DNA of 64,000 nt from CAXTSE01 sp964246985 (GTDB taxonomy: Bacteria > Actinomycetota > Actinomycetes > Actinomycetales > Microbacteriaceae), in assembly GCA_964246985.1 (NCBI GenBank), contig CAXTSE010000003.1:62001-126000 (forward strand). Direction: 5' to 3'. The notes under the pieces are model-generated. The model was not told where the DNA came from and made no database searches. It was given only the letters and a program-made list of their open reading frames with translations. This document shows, piece after piece, positions 17,320-25,937 of the stretch (its first letter is position 1; every line of letters begins with the position of its first letter). The position numbers and the translations under genes were made by a program.

Positions 17320-18108
17320 ATGGAACGCAGCGCAACGGCCTATATCGATGTCTCCGCATCCCGCGCCGCCACGCTCGTGCTGTCGGTCGCGGTGGCCGAC
17401 ACCTCGGCTGTCGAGACCCTGACCGTGCAGCAGGCCGGGCGGACGCTCGAGCCTCGTGAGGTGCTCGACCAGCACGGTGGCCGCCTGCACGTCGTCGACA
17501 TCGACGAGGGCCCGGCGACGGTGCAGTACTCGGTCGACAAGTCGGGCGCGATGGCCCGCATCGACAACCCCGCCATCGACGATCTGCGGTACCTGCGGCC
17601 GAGCCGGTACTGCGAGTCGGACACGCTCGGACCCGTCGCCCGATCCGAGTTCTCGGGGCTCGTCGGCCACGATCTGCTCGCCGGAGTCAGCTCGTGGGTC
17701 GGCCAGAACCTGTCGTACGTGCCGGGGTCGAGCCAGCCGACGGACGGGGCCGTCTCGACCCTGCTGTCGCGGCGCGGTGTCTGCCGCGATTACGCGCACC
17801 TCGTCATCGCGCTCCTGCGCGCGCTCGACGTGCCGGCCCGCCTGGCCTCCGTCTACGCGCCGGGCCTCGACCCGATGGACTTCCACGCGGTCGCAGAGGC
17901 GAGCGTCGAGGGCGACTGGTGGGTGGTCGACGCGACCACGCTCGCACCGCGCTCGACGCTGATGCGGATCGCGACGGGCCGCGACGCGTCCGACACGGCA
18001 TTCCTCTCGACGCGGGGCGGAGCGGTGTCGCTGCGCGCGCTCGAGGTGTCGGCGGTGGCCGACGTGCTGCCCGACGACGACCTCTTCACGCTGGTGGCGC
18101 TGGGCTAG
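17320..18108 (+). CDS. transglutaminase-like cysteine protease-fold protein
   Basis: A 262-aa protein. The N-terminal half is beta-rich. The core carries the transglutaminase-like triad: C155 in GVCRDYAHL, H189 in DFHAVAEA and D204 in WVVDATT. Bacterial relatives act as proteases or amidases; the substrate here is unknown. There is no signal peptide. It converges with the GNAT gene with 4 bp overlap. Confidence 0.88.
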   Translation: MERSATAYIDVSASRAATLVLSVAVADTSAVETLTVQQAGRTLEPREVLDQHGGRLHVVDIDEGPATVQYSVDKSGAMARIDNPAIDDLRYLRPSRYCESDTLGPVARSEFSGLVGHDLLAGVSSWVGQNLSYVPGSSQPTDGAVSTLLSRRGVCRDYAHLVIALLRALDVPARLASVYAPGLDPMDFHAVAEASVEGDWWVVDATTLAPRSTLMRIATGRDASDTAFLSTRGGAVSLRALEVSAVADVLPDDDLFTLVALG

Positions 18109-18518
18109 TCCCGCGTCATCCAGCGCTCCGGCTCGCCGAGCGGCACGAACCCGTGCCGGGCGTACAGTCCATGCGCGTCAGCGGTCCGAAGCGCCAGGCG
18201 GCGGAGGCGGAACGGCTCGAGGTCGGCGATGATCCCGTCCATCAACGCCTTCCCGACGCCGCGCCCGCGCGCCTCCGGGTCGACGAACACATCGCAGAGC
18301 CACCCGAAGGTCGCGCAGTCGGTGACGACTCGCGCGAAGGCGAGCTGGGCGCTCGTCCCGGCGTCGTACACGCCGTAGACACGGGAGTTGGCGATCGCCG
18401 CATCGTGGACCTCGCGGGTGCGGCCGGGCGACCAGTACGACAGCTCGCTGATCCACCTGTGGGTGAGGTCGACATCCAGGTCGGCGGAGTCGGCAGAGAA
18501 GCGGAGGTCGACGGGCAT
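18105..18518 (-). CDS. GNAT-family N-acetyltransferase
   Basis: A 137-aa GNAT protein. The acetyl-CoA site is DVFVDPEARGRGVGKALMDGII (pattern R-x-x-G-x-G). LYARHGFVPLG is the usual C-terminal motif. RWISELSYWSPGR near the N-terminus marks the subgroup often annotated as acetyltransferases acting on small amines. The start is uncertain: the ATG at 18518 matches the family start but lacks a good ribosome site. Confidence 0.87.
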   Translation of the reverse strand: MPVDLRFSADSADLDVDLTHRWISELSYWSPGRTREVHDAAIANSRVYGVYDAGTSAQLAFARVVTDCATFGWLCDVFVDPEARGRGVGKALMDGIIADLEPFRLRRLALRTADAHGLYARHGFVPLGEPERWMTRD

Positions 18519-18610
18519 CCGCACAGTCAACCCGTCACGCGGCGCGGCAGGGAGAGCCACAGCCGGACGTCTGGCCCGCCTGCCGCGCCACTGCCTCGCC
18601 ACCAGGGCAG

Positions 18611-18648
18611 AAAAAAGCCCCGCACCTGGCGAGAGGTAGCGGGGCTTT
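18611..18648 (-). terminator. rho-independent terminator of tRNA-Lys
   Basis: On the minus strand AAAGCCCCGC pairs with GCGGGGCTTT, and a run of six T follows. It begins 4 bp past the tRNA 3' end. Confidence 0.85.
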
Positions 18649-18651
18649 CCG

Positions 18652-18724
<73 letters not shown>

Positions 18725-18773
18725 GTAGGCCCGCTGGGCTTCTGACGAAGACGACCGGGCCGAGGGACAACGA

Positions 18774-18779
18774 TAGCAT
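18774..18779 (+). promoter_or_regulatory. -10 hexamer of the peroxiredoxin gene
   Basis: TAGCAT, seven bases before the GTG at 18787. This spacing argues for the GTG rather than the ATG at 18778 as the start. Confidence 0.5.
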
Positions 18780-18786
18780 GCGATCT

Positions 18787-19266
18787 GTGACCTCCGACAA
18801 CCGGCTCGAGGCCGGCCAGACCGCCCCCGACTTCACCCTCCCCGACCAGCACGGCACCCCGCTGACGCTGTCCGAGCTGCGCGGCGGGAAGGTGATCCTG
18901 TACTTCTACGCCGAGGCGCTCACCCCCGCCTGCACGTCGCAGGCGTGTGACTTCCGCGACGGGCTCGGCGTCTTCGAGGCCGACGGATACCGGGTCGTCG
19001 GAGTCTCGCGCGATGCGGTCGCGAAGCTGGCCGAGTTCGCATCCGGCGAGGGCCTCAGCTTCCCCGTGCTGAGCGATCCGGACCACGCCGTGCACGACCT
19101 GTACGGCGCGTTCGGCGAGAAGCAGCTCTACGGCAAGACGGTGACCGGCGTGATCCGCTCGACCTTCGTCATCGACGAGGCAGGCGTCGTCGCGATGGCG
19201 CTCTACAACATCAAGGCCACCGGGCACGTCGCGATGCTGCGCCGCAAGCTCGGCCTGGCGGCCTAG
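18787..19266 (+). CDS. peroxiredoxin, Bcp/PrxQ type
   Basis: A 159-aa thiol peroxidase. The peroxidatic cysteine is C49 (TPACT) and the resolving cysteine C54 (QACDFRD), the one-helix arrangement of Bcp/PrxQ. The usual PGCT reads PACT. The N-terminus LEAGQTAPDFTLPDQ is typical. The GTG at 18787 gives the normal family length; the ATG at 18778 would add three residues. It reduces hydrogen and organic peroxides with thioredoxin. It faces the tRNA-Lys gene divergently. Confidence 0.92.
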   Translation: MTSDNRLEAGQTAPDFTLPDQHGTPLTLSELRGGKVILYFYAEALTPACTSQACDFRDGLGVFEADGYRVVGVSRDAVAKLAEFASGEGLSFPVLSDPDHAVHDLYGAFGEKQLYGKTVTGVIRSTFVIDEAGVVAMALYNIKATGHVAMLRRKLGLAA

Positions 19267-19277
19267 CTCTCCGCCGC

Positions 19278-19676
19278 CTAGCGCGTCTCGCGGTCCTGCG
19301 TCGACTCGACGACGGGCCGCGACAGCAGCAGCACGAAGCCCACCAGCGAGACGACGATCAGCGGCCATCCGAGACCCGGCTGCGCGAATGCTCCCTGCAC
19401 GGCGCCGAGGCCGATCGCGAACTGCAGCACCTGCCAGACCACGCCGGCTCCGCGGATCCATGCCCGCCCCTGCCAGGCGCCGACGAGGATCGCGCCGACG
19501 AACGCGGCGGCGATGAAGGTGAGCACCGTCAGGGCGATCGCACTCGCGATCGATGTCGCCGGCGCGGTCAGCAGCTCGATCAGGAGGAACACCGCCACGC
19601 CCGTGACCAGCAGGAACTCAGCCGCCAGAATCAGGAGGATCGCCCATACGGCGACAGGGCGTCGGGGTGCATTCAC
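19278..19676 (-). CDS. four-helix membrane protein
   Basis: A 132-aa protein with four hydrophobic helices (about residues 8-35, 42-64, 72-92 and 99-119) and short polar ends. I recognise no domain. The GTG at 19676 (VNAPRRPVAVW) is the likeliest start; the frame is open to 19715. It is convergent with the peroxiredoxin and divergent from whiB1. Confidence 0.7.
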   Translation of the reverse strand: MNAPRRPVAVWAILLILAAEFLLVTGVAVFLLIELLTAPATSIASAIALTVLTFIAAAFVGAILVGAWQGRAWIRGAGVVWQVLQFAIGLGAVQGAFAQPGLGWPLIVVSLVGFVLLLSRPVVESTQDRETR

Positions 19677-19811
19677 AGTCGTATCCCATTCGCAAGTATT
19701 GATCCGCTGTAACAAGTATGAAACTATTTCCCTCGGTTGATGACTCCTGCAGCGCGGCAGGTTCGTCCGAACGACATCCCCCCTTCACCTTCGGTCCATC
19801 TTCGGCCGCGC

Positions 19812-19829
19812 GCGCAAGCTGACTTGCGC
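19812..19829. promoter_or_regulatory. inverted repeat upstream of whiB1
   Basis: GCGCAAG-CTGA-CTTGCGC, perfect 7-base arms, 32 bp before the whiB1 ATG. It could be an operator or a hairpin in the 5' leader. Confidence 0.5.
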
Positions 19830-19861
19830 TGATCAAGCTGCAACACACAAAGGAGCACCAC

Positions 19862-20110
19862 ATGGATTGGCGTGACAAGGCCGCCTGTCTCACCGCAGAC
19901 CCCGAGCTCTTCTTCCCGGTCGGCAACACCGGACCCGCGGTCGACCAGATCGAGAAGGCCAAGACCGTCTGCGCCCGCTGCTCCGTCACCGAGATGTGCC
20001 TGCAGTACGCCCTCGAGACGAACCAGGACTCGGGCGTCTGGGGTGGCCTCAGCGAAGACGAGCGTCGCGCCCTCAAGCGTCGCGCCGCCCGCGCCCGTCG
20101 CGCGAGCTAG
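19862..20110 (+). CDS. whiB1: WhiB1-type iron-sulfur regulator
   Basis: An 82-aa WhiB protein. The four [4Fe-4S] ligands are C9, C37, C40 and C46. The GVWGG turn is at 58-62, followed by the basic DNA-binding tail LKRRAARARRA. The start MDWRDKAAC and PELFFPVGN match WhiB1, which in mycobacteria is essential, NO-sensitive and binds sigma factor region 4. AAAGGAG lies 7 nt before the ATG. It is convergent with pdtaS, the same arrangement as Rv3219-Rv3220c of M. tuberculosis. Confidence 0.95.
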   Translation: MDWRDKAACLTADPELFFPVGNTGPAVDQIEKAKTVCARCSVTEMCLQYALETNQDSGVWGGLSEDERRALKRRAARARRAS

Positions 20111-20121
20111 AACCGCTGCCT

Positions 20122-20138
20122 GCGGGCTGCTCGCCCGC
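20122..20138. terminator. hairpin between whiB1 and pdtaS
   Basis: GCGGGC-TGCTC-GCCCGC between the convergent stop codons. It is short and lacks a T-tract. Confidence 0.4.
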
Positions 20139-21631
20139 TAGACCTTCGTCAGCCAGAGCAGCGGCATCTCGATCGTGACCTCGGTGCCCTCGCCCTCGAG
20201 CGTGTGCCAGTCGATGGTGCCGCCGAGCTCGCCCTGGATGAGCGTCCGCACGATCTGGGTGCCGAGACCCGATCCGACCTTGCCCTCGCCGAGGCCGACC
20301 CCGTTGTCGCGCACCTTCACCGACAGCTTGTCGCTCTTGCGCTTCGCCGAGATCTCGACCTCCCCGTCACGCCCGGCGAGCCCGTGCTCGACGGCGTTGG
20401 TGACGAGCTCGGTGAGCGCGAGCGCGAGCGGCGTGGCGTACTCGCTCGGCAGCGTGCCGAAGGTGCCCGACTTCACGGGACGCACCGTCGTGTTGTGACT
20501 CGACGCCACCTCGGCGATCAGCATGAGCACGCGGTCGAACACGTCGTCGAAGTCGACGTTCTGACTGAGACCCTCGCTGAGCGTGTCGTGGACCACCGCG
20601 ATGGCGGTGACGCGCCGCATCGCCTGCGTCAGCGCATCCTTCGACGCCTCGCTGTGCGCGCGCCGGGCCTGGATGCGCAGCAGCGACGCCACGGTCTGCA
20701 GATTGTTCTTCACCCGGTGGTGGATCTCGCGGATCGTCGCGTCCTTGGTGATGAGCTCCTGCTCCTGGTGCCGCACCTCGGTCACGTCGCGCACCAGCAC
20801 CATCGCCCCGACCCGCTCGCCCCGGTGCCGGATCGGGATCGCGCGCAGCGTCAGCGTCACCCCGCGGGCCTCGATGTCGGTGCGCCACGGGGCGCGTCCG
20901 GTGACCACGAGGGGCAGCGACTCGTCGATGATGAGCTTGCCCTTCAGCAGCTCGGTCGTGACCTCGGCCAGCGACTCCCCCTCGAGCTCGCCGACGAAGC
21001 CGATGCGGTTGAACGCCGACAGGCCGTTGGGGCTTGCGAACGTGACGGTGCCGTCGACGTCGAGCCGGATCAGACCGTCGGATGCGCGCGGGGCCCCGCG
21101 ACGCGGCCCGCTGGGTGCGCCCAGGTCGGGGAAGTCGCCGGTCGCGATCATCGCGAACAGGTCGTTCGCGCACTGGTTGAAGGTCAGCTCCTGGCGGCTC
21201 GGACTCCGCGCCTCGCTCAGGTTGGTGTGGCGCGTGACGACGGCCGCGGGGGACGGTGCCGTCTCCGATCCGCTCGACGACAGACGCCGCAGCACGGGCA
21301 CCGCGCGCACGCGGGTCGGGGTCTCCTCGTACCAGTCGGGCGCGGCGGTGTCGACGATCTGGGACGTCTCGAACGCCTGGGTGACCTGGTTGCGCCACTC
21401 CGGCTTGATCTCGTGGCCGACGAAGTCGCGGTAGAACAGCGTCGCCGCTGACGACGGACGCGAGTGGGCGACCGCGACGAAGGAGCCGGATGCGGTGGGC
21501 ACCCACCACACGATGTCGGCGAAGGCGAGGTCGGCCAGCAGCTGGCCGTCGGCGACGACGAGATGCAGCCACTCGACGTCGGCGTCCGTCGAGCGACCCT
21601 GGGCGAGCATGAGCTCGGAGAGCGTGGACAC
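20138..21631 (-). CDS. pdtaS: sensor histidine kinase PdtaS
   Basis: A 497-aa soluble histidine kinase. The N-terminal 150 residues form a GAF-like sensor, and residues about 180-290 a PAS domain. The HisKA_2 motif EIHHRVKNNLQTVASLL carries the phospho-His. The HATPase domain follows with ELVTNAVEHG (N-box) and DNGVGL / GSGLGTQIV. There are no transmembrane helices. PdtaS phosphorylates the RNA-binding antiterminator PdtaR, which is not in this window. The GTG start is leaderless: TAGCCT at 21638-21643 overlaps the stop codon of the upstream CpaE-like gene. Confidence 0.94.
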   Translation of the reverse strand: MSTLSELMLAQGRSTDADVEWLHLVVADGQLLADLAFADIVWWVPTASGSFVAVAHSRPSSAATLFYRDFVGHEIKPEWRNQVTQAFETSQIVDTAAPDWYEETPTRVRAVPVLRRLSSSGSETAPSPAAVVTRHTNLSEARSPSRQELTFNQCANDLFAMIATGDFPDLGAPSGPRRGAPRASDGLIRLDVDGTVTFASPNGLSAFNRIGFVGELEGESLAEVTTELLKGKLIIDESLPLVVTGRAPWRTDIEARGVTLTLRAIPIRHRGERVGAMVLVRDVTEVRHQEQELITKDATIREIHHRVKNNLQTVASLLRIQARRAHSEASKDALTQAMRRVTAIAVVHDTLSEGLSQNVDFDDVFDRVLMLIAEVASSHNTTVRPVKSGTFGTLPSEYATPLALALTELVTNAVEHGLAGRDGEVEISAKRKSDKLSVKVRDNGVGLGEGKVGSGLGTQIVRTLIQGELGGTIDWHTLEGEGTEVTIEMPLLWLTKV

Positions 21632-21637
21632 GACTCC

Positions 21638-21643
21638 AGGCTA
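21638..21643 (-). promoter_or_regulatory. -10 hexamer of pdtaS
   Basis: TAGCCT on the minus strand, six bases before the pdtaS GTG. It reuses the stop codon of the preceding gene. Confidence 0.4.
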
Positions 21644-22942
21644 GGCGATGCGGCGGGAGGCCCGTGCCGCGCTCCGGCTCGCGTAGCGGGCCGCGGAGCG
21701 CGTCAGCGGCACGGCGACCGCCGGGACGCGCAGCCTCTCCGCGACGAGTCGGCGGATCGCGAGCCGCGCGGGCGAGCGGGGTGCCACATCGCGCAGGGTG
21801 CGGCCGCTCAGCAGGGCGGCGTCGAACGCGAACGAGTCCCACGGCACGAGCACCGGGTCGTCGACTCCGCCGAAGCGCGCCAGCGTCTGCCGGATCTGCG
21901 CCTGCGGATTGAGGCCGATCGCGCTGGAGCGCACCTTCGTGACCACGGTGATGACGCGATCCGGGTCGGCGAGGTCGAGCAGCTCGGAGTGCGCGCGCAG
22001 GTAGCGCGCGAGCCCGACCGGGTCGGCGGCGGCCAGAGCGATGACGTGGTCGGCCGCGCGCACAGCCGCGAGGGTCGCGGCGTTGCGGCGCGGCGCGAGC
22101 AGGTCGCTCGACAGCTCCTCGTCCTGCTCGAGCGGAGCCGCGGTGTCGAGCACCAGCACGTCGACCCACTCGCGCGCCGCCGCGATGACGCCCTCGACCC
22201 GCGCGGCCGACAGCTCGGGCCAGCGGCTCGGACGCCCGATGCCGGTCAGCACCCAGAACCCCGAGGCGCCCGAGCGGTGCCACTCGGCGATGCGCTCGAA
22301 CTCGCCGCGGTCGAGGCTGTCGGTGCCGGCCAGGCGGCAGGCGGCCGCGAATCCGGGTGCCTCGTCGAGGAGGCCGAGCGCCGGCGCGATCGACGCGCCG
22401 TGGGTGTCGGCGTCGGCGAGGGCGACGCGCAGACCGGCGTCGGCGAGCTCGGCGGCGATCGCGATCGCGACGCTCGTGCGGCCGGGGGCGCCGCCCGCTC
22501 CCCACACCGCGATGACGGTCGATGCACGCGGCGGCGCGGCCACCGCATCCGGGCTGCCGCCGCCGCTGGCGTCGGGCCGACCCGGCGGGGGCTCGGTGAC
22601 GATGGGATGCGCGGGTGCCACCGCCGCGCCGACCTCCTCCCAGCTCAGCGGGCCCTCGATCGCGTCGTGCACGCCCAGCCCGCGGGCGTGCCGGCGTTCC
22701 GCCGGCGTGGACGCGGCGACGACGAGCCGCGCGCCCGCACCGTCGCACGCGGCGATCACCCGCGCGGTGAGGTGCCGCGCGGTCCCGGCGACGACGACGA
22801 GCTGCGGACGCAGCGCCGTGACCTGCGCGGCGAGCTCGTCGGCCTCGGAGCAGCGTGCGACGACCTCGAGACCGTGATGTGCGGCCGTCGCGACCAGCAC
22901 CTGCTCGTCGGCGGGCTCGACTCCGAGGATGACGGCAGTCAT
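21641..22942 (-). CDS. CpaE/MinD-like P-loop ATPase
   Basis: A 433-aa protein. Residues 1-110 form a receiver-like domain and about 140-400 a SIMIBI-class (ParA/MinD/CpaE) ATPase. The P-loop is GAGGAPGRTS with Arg where Lys is canonical; the deviant Walker A start and Walker B VLVLDTAA are recognisable. LADADTHG follows the second strand. In Tad pilus loci CpaE localises the secretion system, but no tad genes are nearby. It overlaps the SAF-domain gene by 4 bp (operon) and leads into pdtaS. Confidence 0.85.
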   Translation of the reverse strand: MTAVILGVEPADEQVLVATAAHHGLEVVARCSEADELAAQVTALRPQLVVVAGTARHLTARVIAACDGAGARLVVAASTPAERRHARGLGVHDAIEGPLSWEEVGAAVAPAHPIVTEPPPGRPDASGGGSPDAVAAPPRASTVIAVWGAGGAPGRTSVAIAIAAELADAGLRVALADADTHGASIAPALGLLDEAPGFAAACRLAGTDSLDRGEFERIAEWHRSGASGFWVLTGIGRPSRWPELSAARVEGVIAAAREWVDVLVLDTAAPLEQDEELSSDLLAPRRNAATLAAVRAADHVIALAAADPVGLARYLRAHSELLDLADPDRVITVVTKVRSSAIGLNPQAQIRQTLARFGGVDDPVLVPWDSFAFDAALLSGRTLRDVAPRSPARLAIRRLVAERLRVPAVAVPLTRSAARYASRSAARASRRIA

Positions 22943-23673
22943 CGGCCGACCCCGTCGGCGCCGCCGGCGCCGCCGCCCGTGCGGCCGAGTGCGACCCCGC
23001 CCCCATCCAGCGCGAGCCCGGCGGGCACCACCGCGAGCGCGTCCCCGTTGGCAACGGCCTGCAGCAGCCGGGCGACCCGCGCTCTCGGGATCCGCACCTC
23101 GACCGACGCGCCCCCGCCCGCCGACACCAGCTGATCGTCGTCGAGCACCCGCACCACGATCGCGTCGGCGGTGAGCACGGCCGGAGCCTCGAACCGGCCC
23201 GACAGCGCGGCCCCGTCGGCGACGACGAGCGCCGCCGACCAGACGTCGACGAGCGCGCCGGGTGCGACGCTTTCGCTGACCGGACTCCCCAGCTCGAGCA
23301 CGATGGTGGTCGCCCTGTCGCTCGCTGCGCTGCCCACCGCTGCGCGCGGCACCAGCTCGCCCTCGCGGATGACCGACGTGACGACGAGCGCATCGACGGG
23401 CAGGTCGCCCGGTCGCAGGTACATCGCATCCGCCGCATCCAAGGCGACGCTGCGCTCGCGCAGGTCGCCGGCATCGATGCGGTCGCCGGGGATCAGCGTC
23501 GCTCCGGCCGCGTACACGGTCAGTCGCTGGTCCGCGGCGGTGACGATGCTGACGACACCCGCGACGGAGGCCGCGACGAGCAGCACTCCGACGATCAGTC
23601 GGGCGTCGACGGCGGGACGGCGGCGGCCACGCGGGGTGCGAGCGGCGCGATCGGGATTCGGCATGGCAGTCAT
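22939..23673 (-). CDS. SAF-domain membrane protein (CpaB/RcpC-like)
   Basis: A 244-aa protein with one transmembrane helix (about 25-47), then an SAF domain (about 52-115: YAAGATLIPGDRIDAGDLRERSV). In Tad systems CpaB/RcpC is the periplasmic partner of CpaE-type proteins; the 4-bp overlap with the CpaE-like gene supports a joint role. Two ATGs three codons apart (23673 and 23664) are possible starts. The C-terminus is Gly-rich. Confidence 0.8.
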   Translation of the reverse strand: MTAMPNPDRAARTPRGRRRPAVDARLIVGVLLVAASVAGVVSIVTAADQRLTVYAAGATLIPGDRIDAGDLRERSVALDAADAMYLRPGDLPVDALVVTSVIREGELVPRAAVGSAASDRATTIVLELGSPVSESVAPGALVDVWSAALVVADGAALSGRFEAPAVLTADAIVVRVLDDDQLVSAGGGASVEVRIPRARVARLLQAVANGDALAVVPAGLALDGGGVALGRTGGGAGGADGVGR

Positions 23674-23704
23674 GCTGACCCGCGCCCGCACCGGTCGCGA
23701 TAGG

Positions 23705-23713
23705 TTATCCACA
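23705..23713. promoter_or_regulatory. DnaA-box match TTATCCACA
   Basis: An exact match to the DnaA consensus TTATNCACA in the divergent SAF/bldC region. A second copy is at 26560. Confidence 0.35.
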
Positions 23714-23740
23714 CCCCCGTCGGCGGCCCGGAGCGCGACG

Positions 23741-23746
23741 CATAAT
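23741..23746 (+). promoter_or_regulatory. -10 hexamer of leaderless bldC-like gene
   Basis: CATAAT, five of six matches to TATAAT, six bases before the ATG. Confidence 0.55.
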
Positions 23747-23752
23747 CGTGCC

Positions 23753-24022
23753 ATGACGGATGCGCGCACCACTGCCTCCGACCTCGGGCGCTTCCTCACC
23801 GTGGCCGACGTCGCCGAGGTGCTCAACGTCTCGGCGAGCCAGGCGTACGCGATGGTGCGATCCGGCGAGCTGCCGGCGATCAAGCTCGGCAGCAGTGGTC
23901 ACTGGCGGGTGGAACGGGCCCTGCTGGAGGGCTGGATCACCGATAAGTACGAGGAGAACCGCCGCCGGGCGATGTGGAACGAGTCGGAGTACGCCGACCT
24001 GCCGGAGCTGTTCCCGCGCTGA
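23753..24022 (+). CDS. BldC-like helix-turn-helix protein
   Basis: An 89-aa protein with a MerR/excisionase-type winged helix: FLTVADVAEVLNVSASQAYAMVRSGELPAIKLG...HWRVERALLEGWI (about 14-63). The acidic tail (residues 63-89, NESEYADLPELFPR) is typical of actinobacterial relatives. It resembles BldC, a developmental regulator, but is longer at the C-terminus. It is divergent from the SAF/CpaE/PdtaS genes. It has no ribosome site; the promoter puts the transcription start at the ATG. Confidence 0.85.
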   Translation: MTDARTTASDLGRFLTVADVAEVLNVSASQAYAMVRSGELPAIKLGSSGHWRVERALLEGWITDKYEENRRRAMWNESEYADLPELFPR

Positions 24023-24039
24023 GCAGCCCGCCCGCCACG

Positions 24040-24053
24040 CCCCCAGTTGTGGG
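24040..24053. promoter_or_regulatory. CCCCCAGTTGTGGG motif
   Basis: A near-palindrome upstream of the GH5-like gene, resembling motifs at 12954, 26618 and 27215. Confidence 0.3.
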
Positions 24054-24120
24054 TCCGGCGTGTGACATCCGTGCCGACCTCCTAGACGCGACCGGGGTAC
24101 ATCACGTACGTTCACCTCAT

Positions 24121-24147
24121 CGACGACTCGCTCTGAGTCGGTCGTCG
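24121..24147. repeat. bulged inverted repeat upstream of the glycosidase gene
   Basis: CGACGACTC...GAGTCG...GTCGTCG: inner arms CGACTC (24124-24129) and GAGTCG (24135-24140), outer arms CGACGAC and GTCGTCG. It ends 24 bp before the TTG start and could be an operator or leader hairpin. Confidence 0.45.
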
Positions 24148-24170
24148 TGACAATCCTGGGGGGGATTGAT

Positions 24171-25937
24171 TTGCTGCGTGCAATGCTGGGGACGAGCGGT
24201 CGTGGGTACCGGTGGCGCGTGATGCTGGCCATCATGCTCGTGGTGGGGGCGGGGATCCAGGTGGTGCCTGCGCAGTCCGCCGATGCCGCCTCCGTCAGCC
24301 GGGTGACACGCGTGGGCTCGCAGCTGATTCTCGACGGGAAGCCGTGGCGCTTCGCGGGCGTCAACATGTACTGGCTCGGGCTCGACGACAACACCCGAGA
24401 CGCGCAGGGGCCGACCTACCCGTCGCACGCCAAGATCGACGAGGGCTTCGCGTCGGCGCGCTCGATCGGCGCCACCGTCGTGCGGGCCACCAGCCTCGGC
24501 GTGAGCGTCGGCAATCCGCGCAGCATCCAGCCGTCGCTCGGCGTCTTCAACGACGCCGCCTTCGACACGATCGACTACTCGATCGCCGCCGCGGCCCGCA
24601 ACGGCATCCGCCTGATGATCCCGCTGACCGACATGTGGCAGTACTACCACGGGGGCAAGCACACCTTCACGTCCTGGCGGGGCCACGCCGACCTGCCCGG
24701 TCAGACCGCGGGCACGAGCGATCAGCAGATGCAGATCGAGCAGCGCTTCTACACCGACCCGACGGTGGTCGCCGACTTCCGCACGTATGTGGCCTACATC
24801 CTGAACCACGTCAACGCGTACACCGGCGTGCGTCTCGGCGACGACCCGACGATCGCCATCTGGGAGACGGGCAACGAGCTCTGGGATGCGCCGCCGGCCT
24901 GGACCGCGCAGACCGCGACGTTCATCAAGACGCTCGCTCCCCGCGCTCTCGTCGCGGACGGCAGTGCCGCGAGCGGCAACCGCGTGGCGAACGCGGCCAT
25001 CGATGCGGCCGACGTCGACATCCTGGGCGGACACTTCTACCCCGCCGATCTCGCCTGGGCGCGCGCCGACGCGCGGGTGGCCGCAGAGCACGGCAAGGCG
25101 TACATCGTCGGCGAGTTCCCCATGAGCGCCGCGGACAACCCCGACGCGGCCGGTTGGATGTCGGCGCTCGCCGCCGACGGCAACGTCGCCGGCGCCCTCG
25201 CCTGGGTGCTCATGCCGCATCACCCCGACGGCTCGCCACAGGTCAGCGGAGACGGCTACGGATTCCATGTGCCGGGTGCGAACGCCGAGGAGGCGCGGCA
25301 GGTGGCCGTGTTCCAGTCCGCGGCGTCCCTGTTCAGCGCTCGCGCGACTCCGGTGGACATCGCGACTCCTGCTCCGACGGCCCCGGCCGCCCCTGCCGCT
25401 CCCTCGGCTCCGGCGCCGGCGAACCTGATCGCCTCTCCGGGGGTCGCGCTGGCCGCGTCGGCCGTGCTCTTCGCGTCGGGCGGCTCCGGGGGTGCGGGCC
25501 CCACGCTCGCCACCTTCCCGGAGACGGGCATCCCGATCCTCCGGACGACCGCCGACTCGGCGGGATACGCCTGGGTGTACGCGCGCACCCCGAGCAGCGG
25601 CGCACCGGTCGTCGCGGGCGCGACCTACACGGCGTCCCTCGCCGTCAGGGGCGCCAAGACCGCGAAGTCCACCACGGGGGCCGCGCACCTGTCCTGGTAC
25701 GACTCGTCCGGGCGATGGCTCGACAACAGCGAGGGCGCGACCGGCCCGGTCGACGCCACCTGGCGCACGGCCACGGTCACGGCGGTCGCGCCGGCGGGAG
25801 CCGCCTGGGCGGTGCCGCAATGGCAGAGCGGCAGCGTCCTGACCGTCGGCGACCGGATCGATCTGGCCTCGTTCGGAGTGGCGAGCGGCACCGTCGGCCC
25901 GGCGACCCCGCTGCCGACCGCAGCGCTCGTGCCCTAG
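24171..25937 (+). CDS. secreted GH5-like glycoside hydrolase with C-terminal carbohydrate-binding-like domain
   Basis: A protein of about 588 aa. A signal peptide ends near AQSADA. The clan GH-A TIM barrel (about 45-385) has acid/base E236 in WETGNELWD and nucleophile E315 in IVGEFP, as in GH5 mannanases and cellulases. An Ala/Pro linker follows, then a beta-sandwich domain (about 425-580) likely to bind sugar. The TTG at 24171 is preferred because GGGGGGG lies about 6 nt upstream; the GTG at 24147 is in frame but has no ribosome site. The polysaccharide is not known. It converges with the 195-aa gene. Confidence 0.85.
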   Translation: MLRAMLGTSGRGYRWRVMLAIMLVVGAGIQVVPAQSADAASVSRVTRVGSQLILDGKPWRFAGVNMYWLGLDDNTRDAQGPTYPSHAKIDEGFASARSIGATVVRATSLGVSVGNPRSIQPSLGVFNDAAFDTIDYSIAAAARNGIRLMIPLTDMWQYYHGGKHTFTSWRGHADLPGQTAGTSDQQMQIEQRFYTDPTVVADFRTYVAYILNHVNAYTGVRLGDDPTIAIWETGNELWDAPPAWTAQTATFIKTLAPRALVADGSAASGNRVANAAIDAADVDILGGHFYPADLAWARADARVAAEHGKAYIVGEFPMSAADNPDAAGWMSALAADGNVAGALAWVLMPHHPDGSPQVSGDGYGFHVPGANAEEARQVAVFQSAASLFSARATPVDIATPAPTAPAAPAAPSAPAPANLIASPGVALAASAVLFASGGSGGAGPTLATFPETGIPILRTTADSAGYAWVYARTPSSGAPVVAGATYTASLAVRGAKTAKSTTGAAHLSWYDSSGRWLDNSEGATGPVDATWRTATVTAVAPAGAAWAVPQWQSGSVLTVGDRIDLASFGVASGTVGPATPLPTAALVP

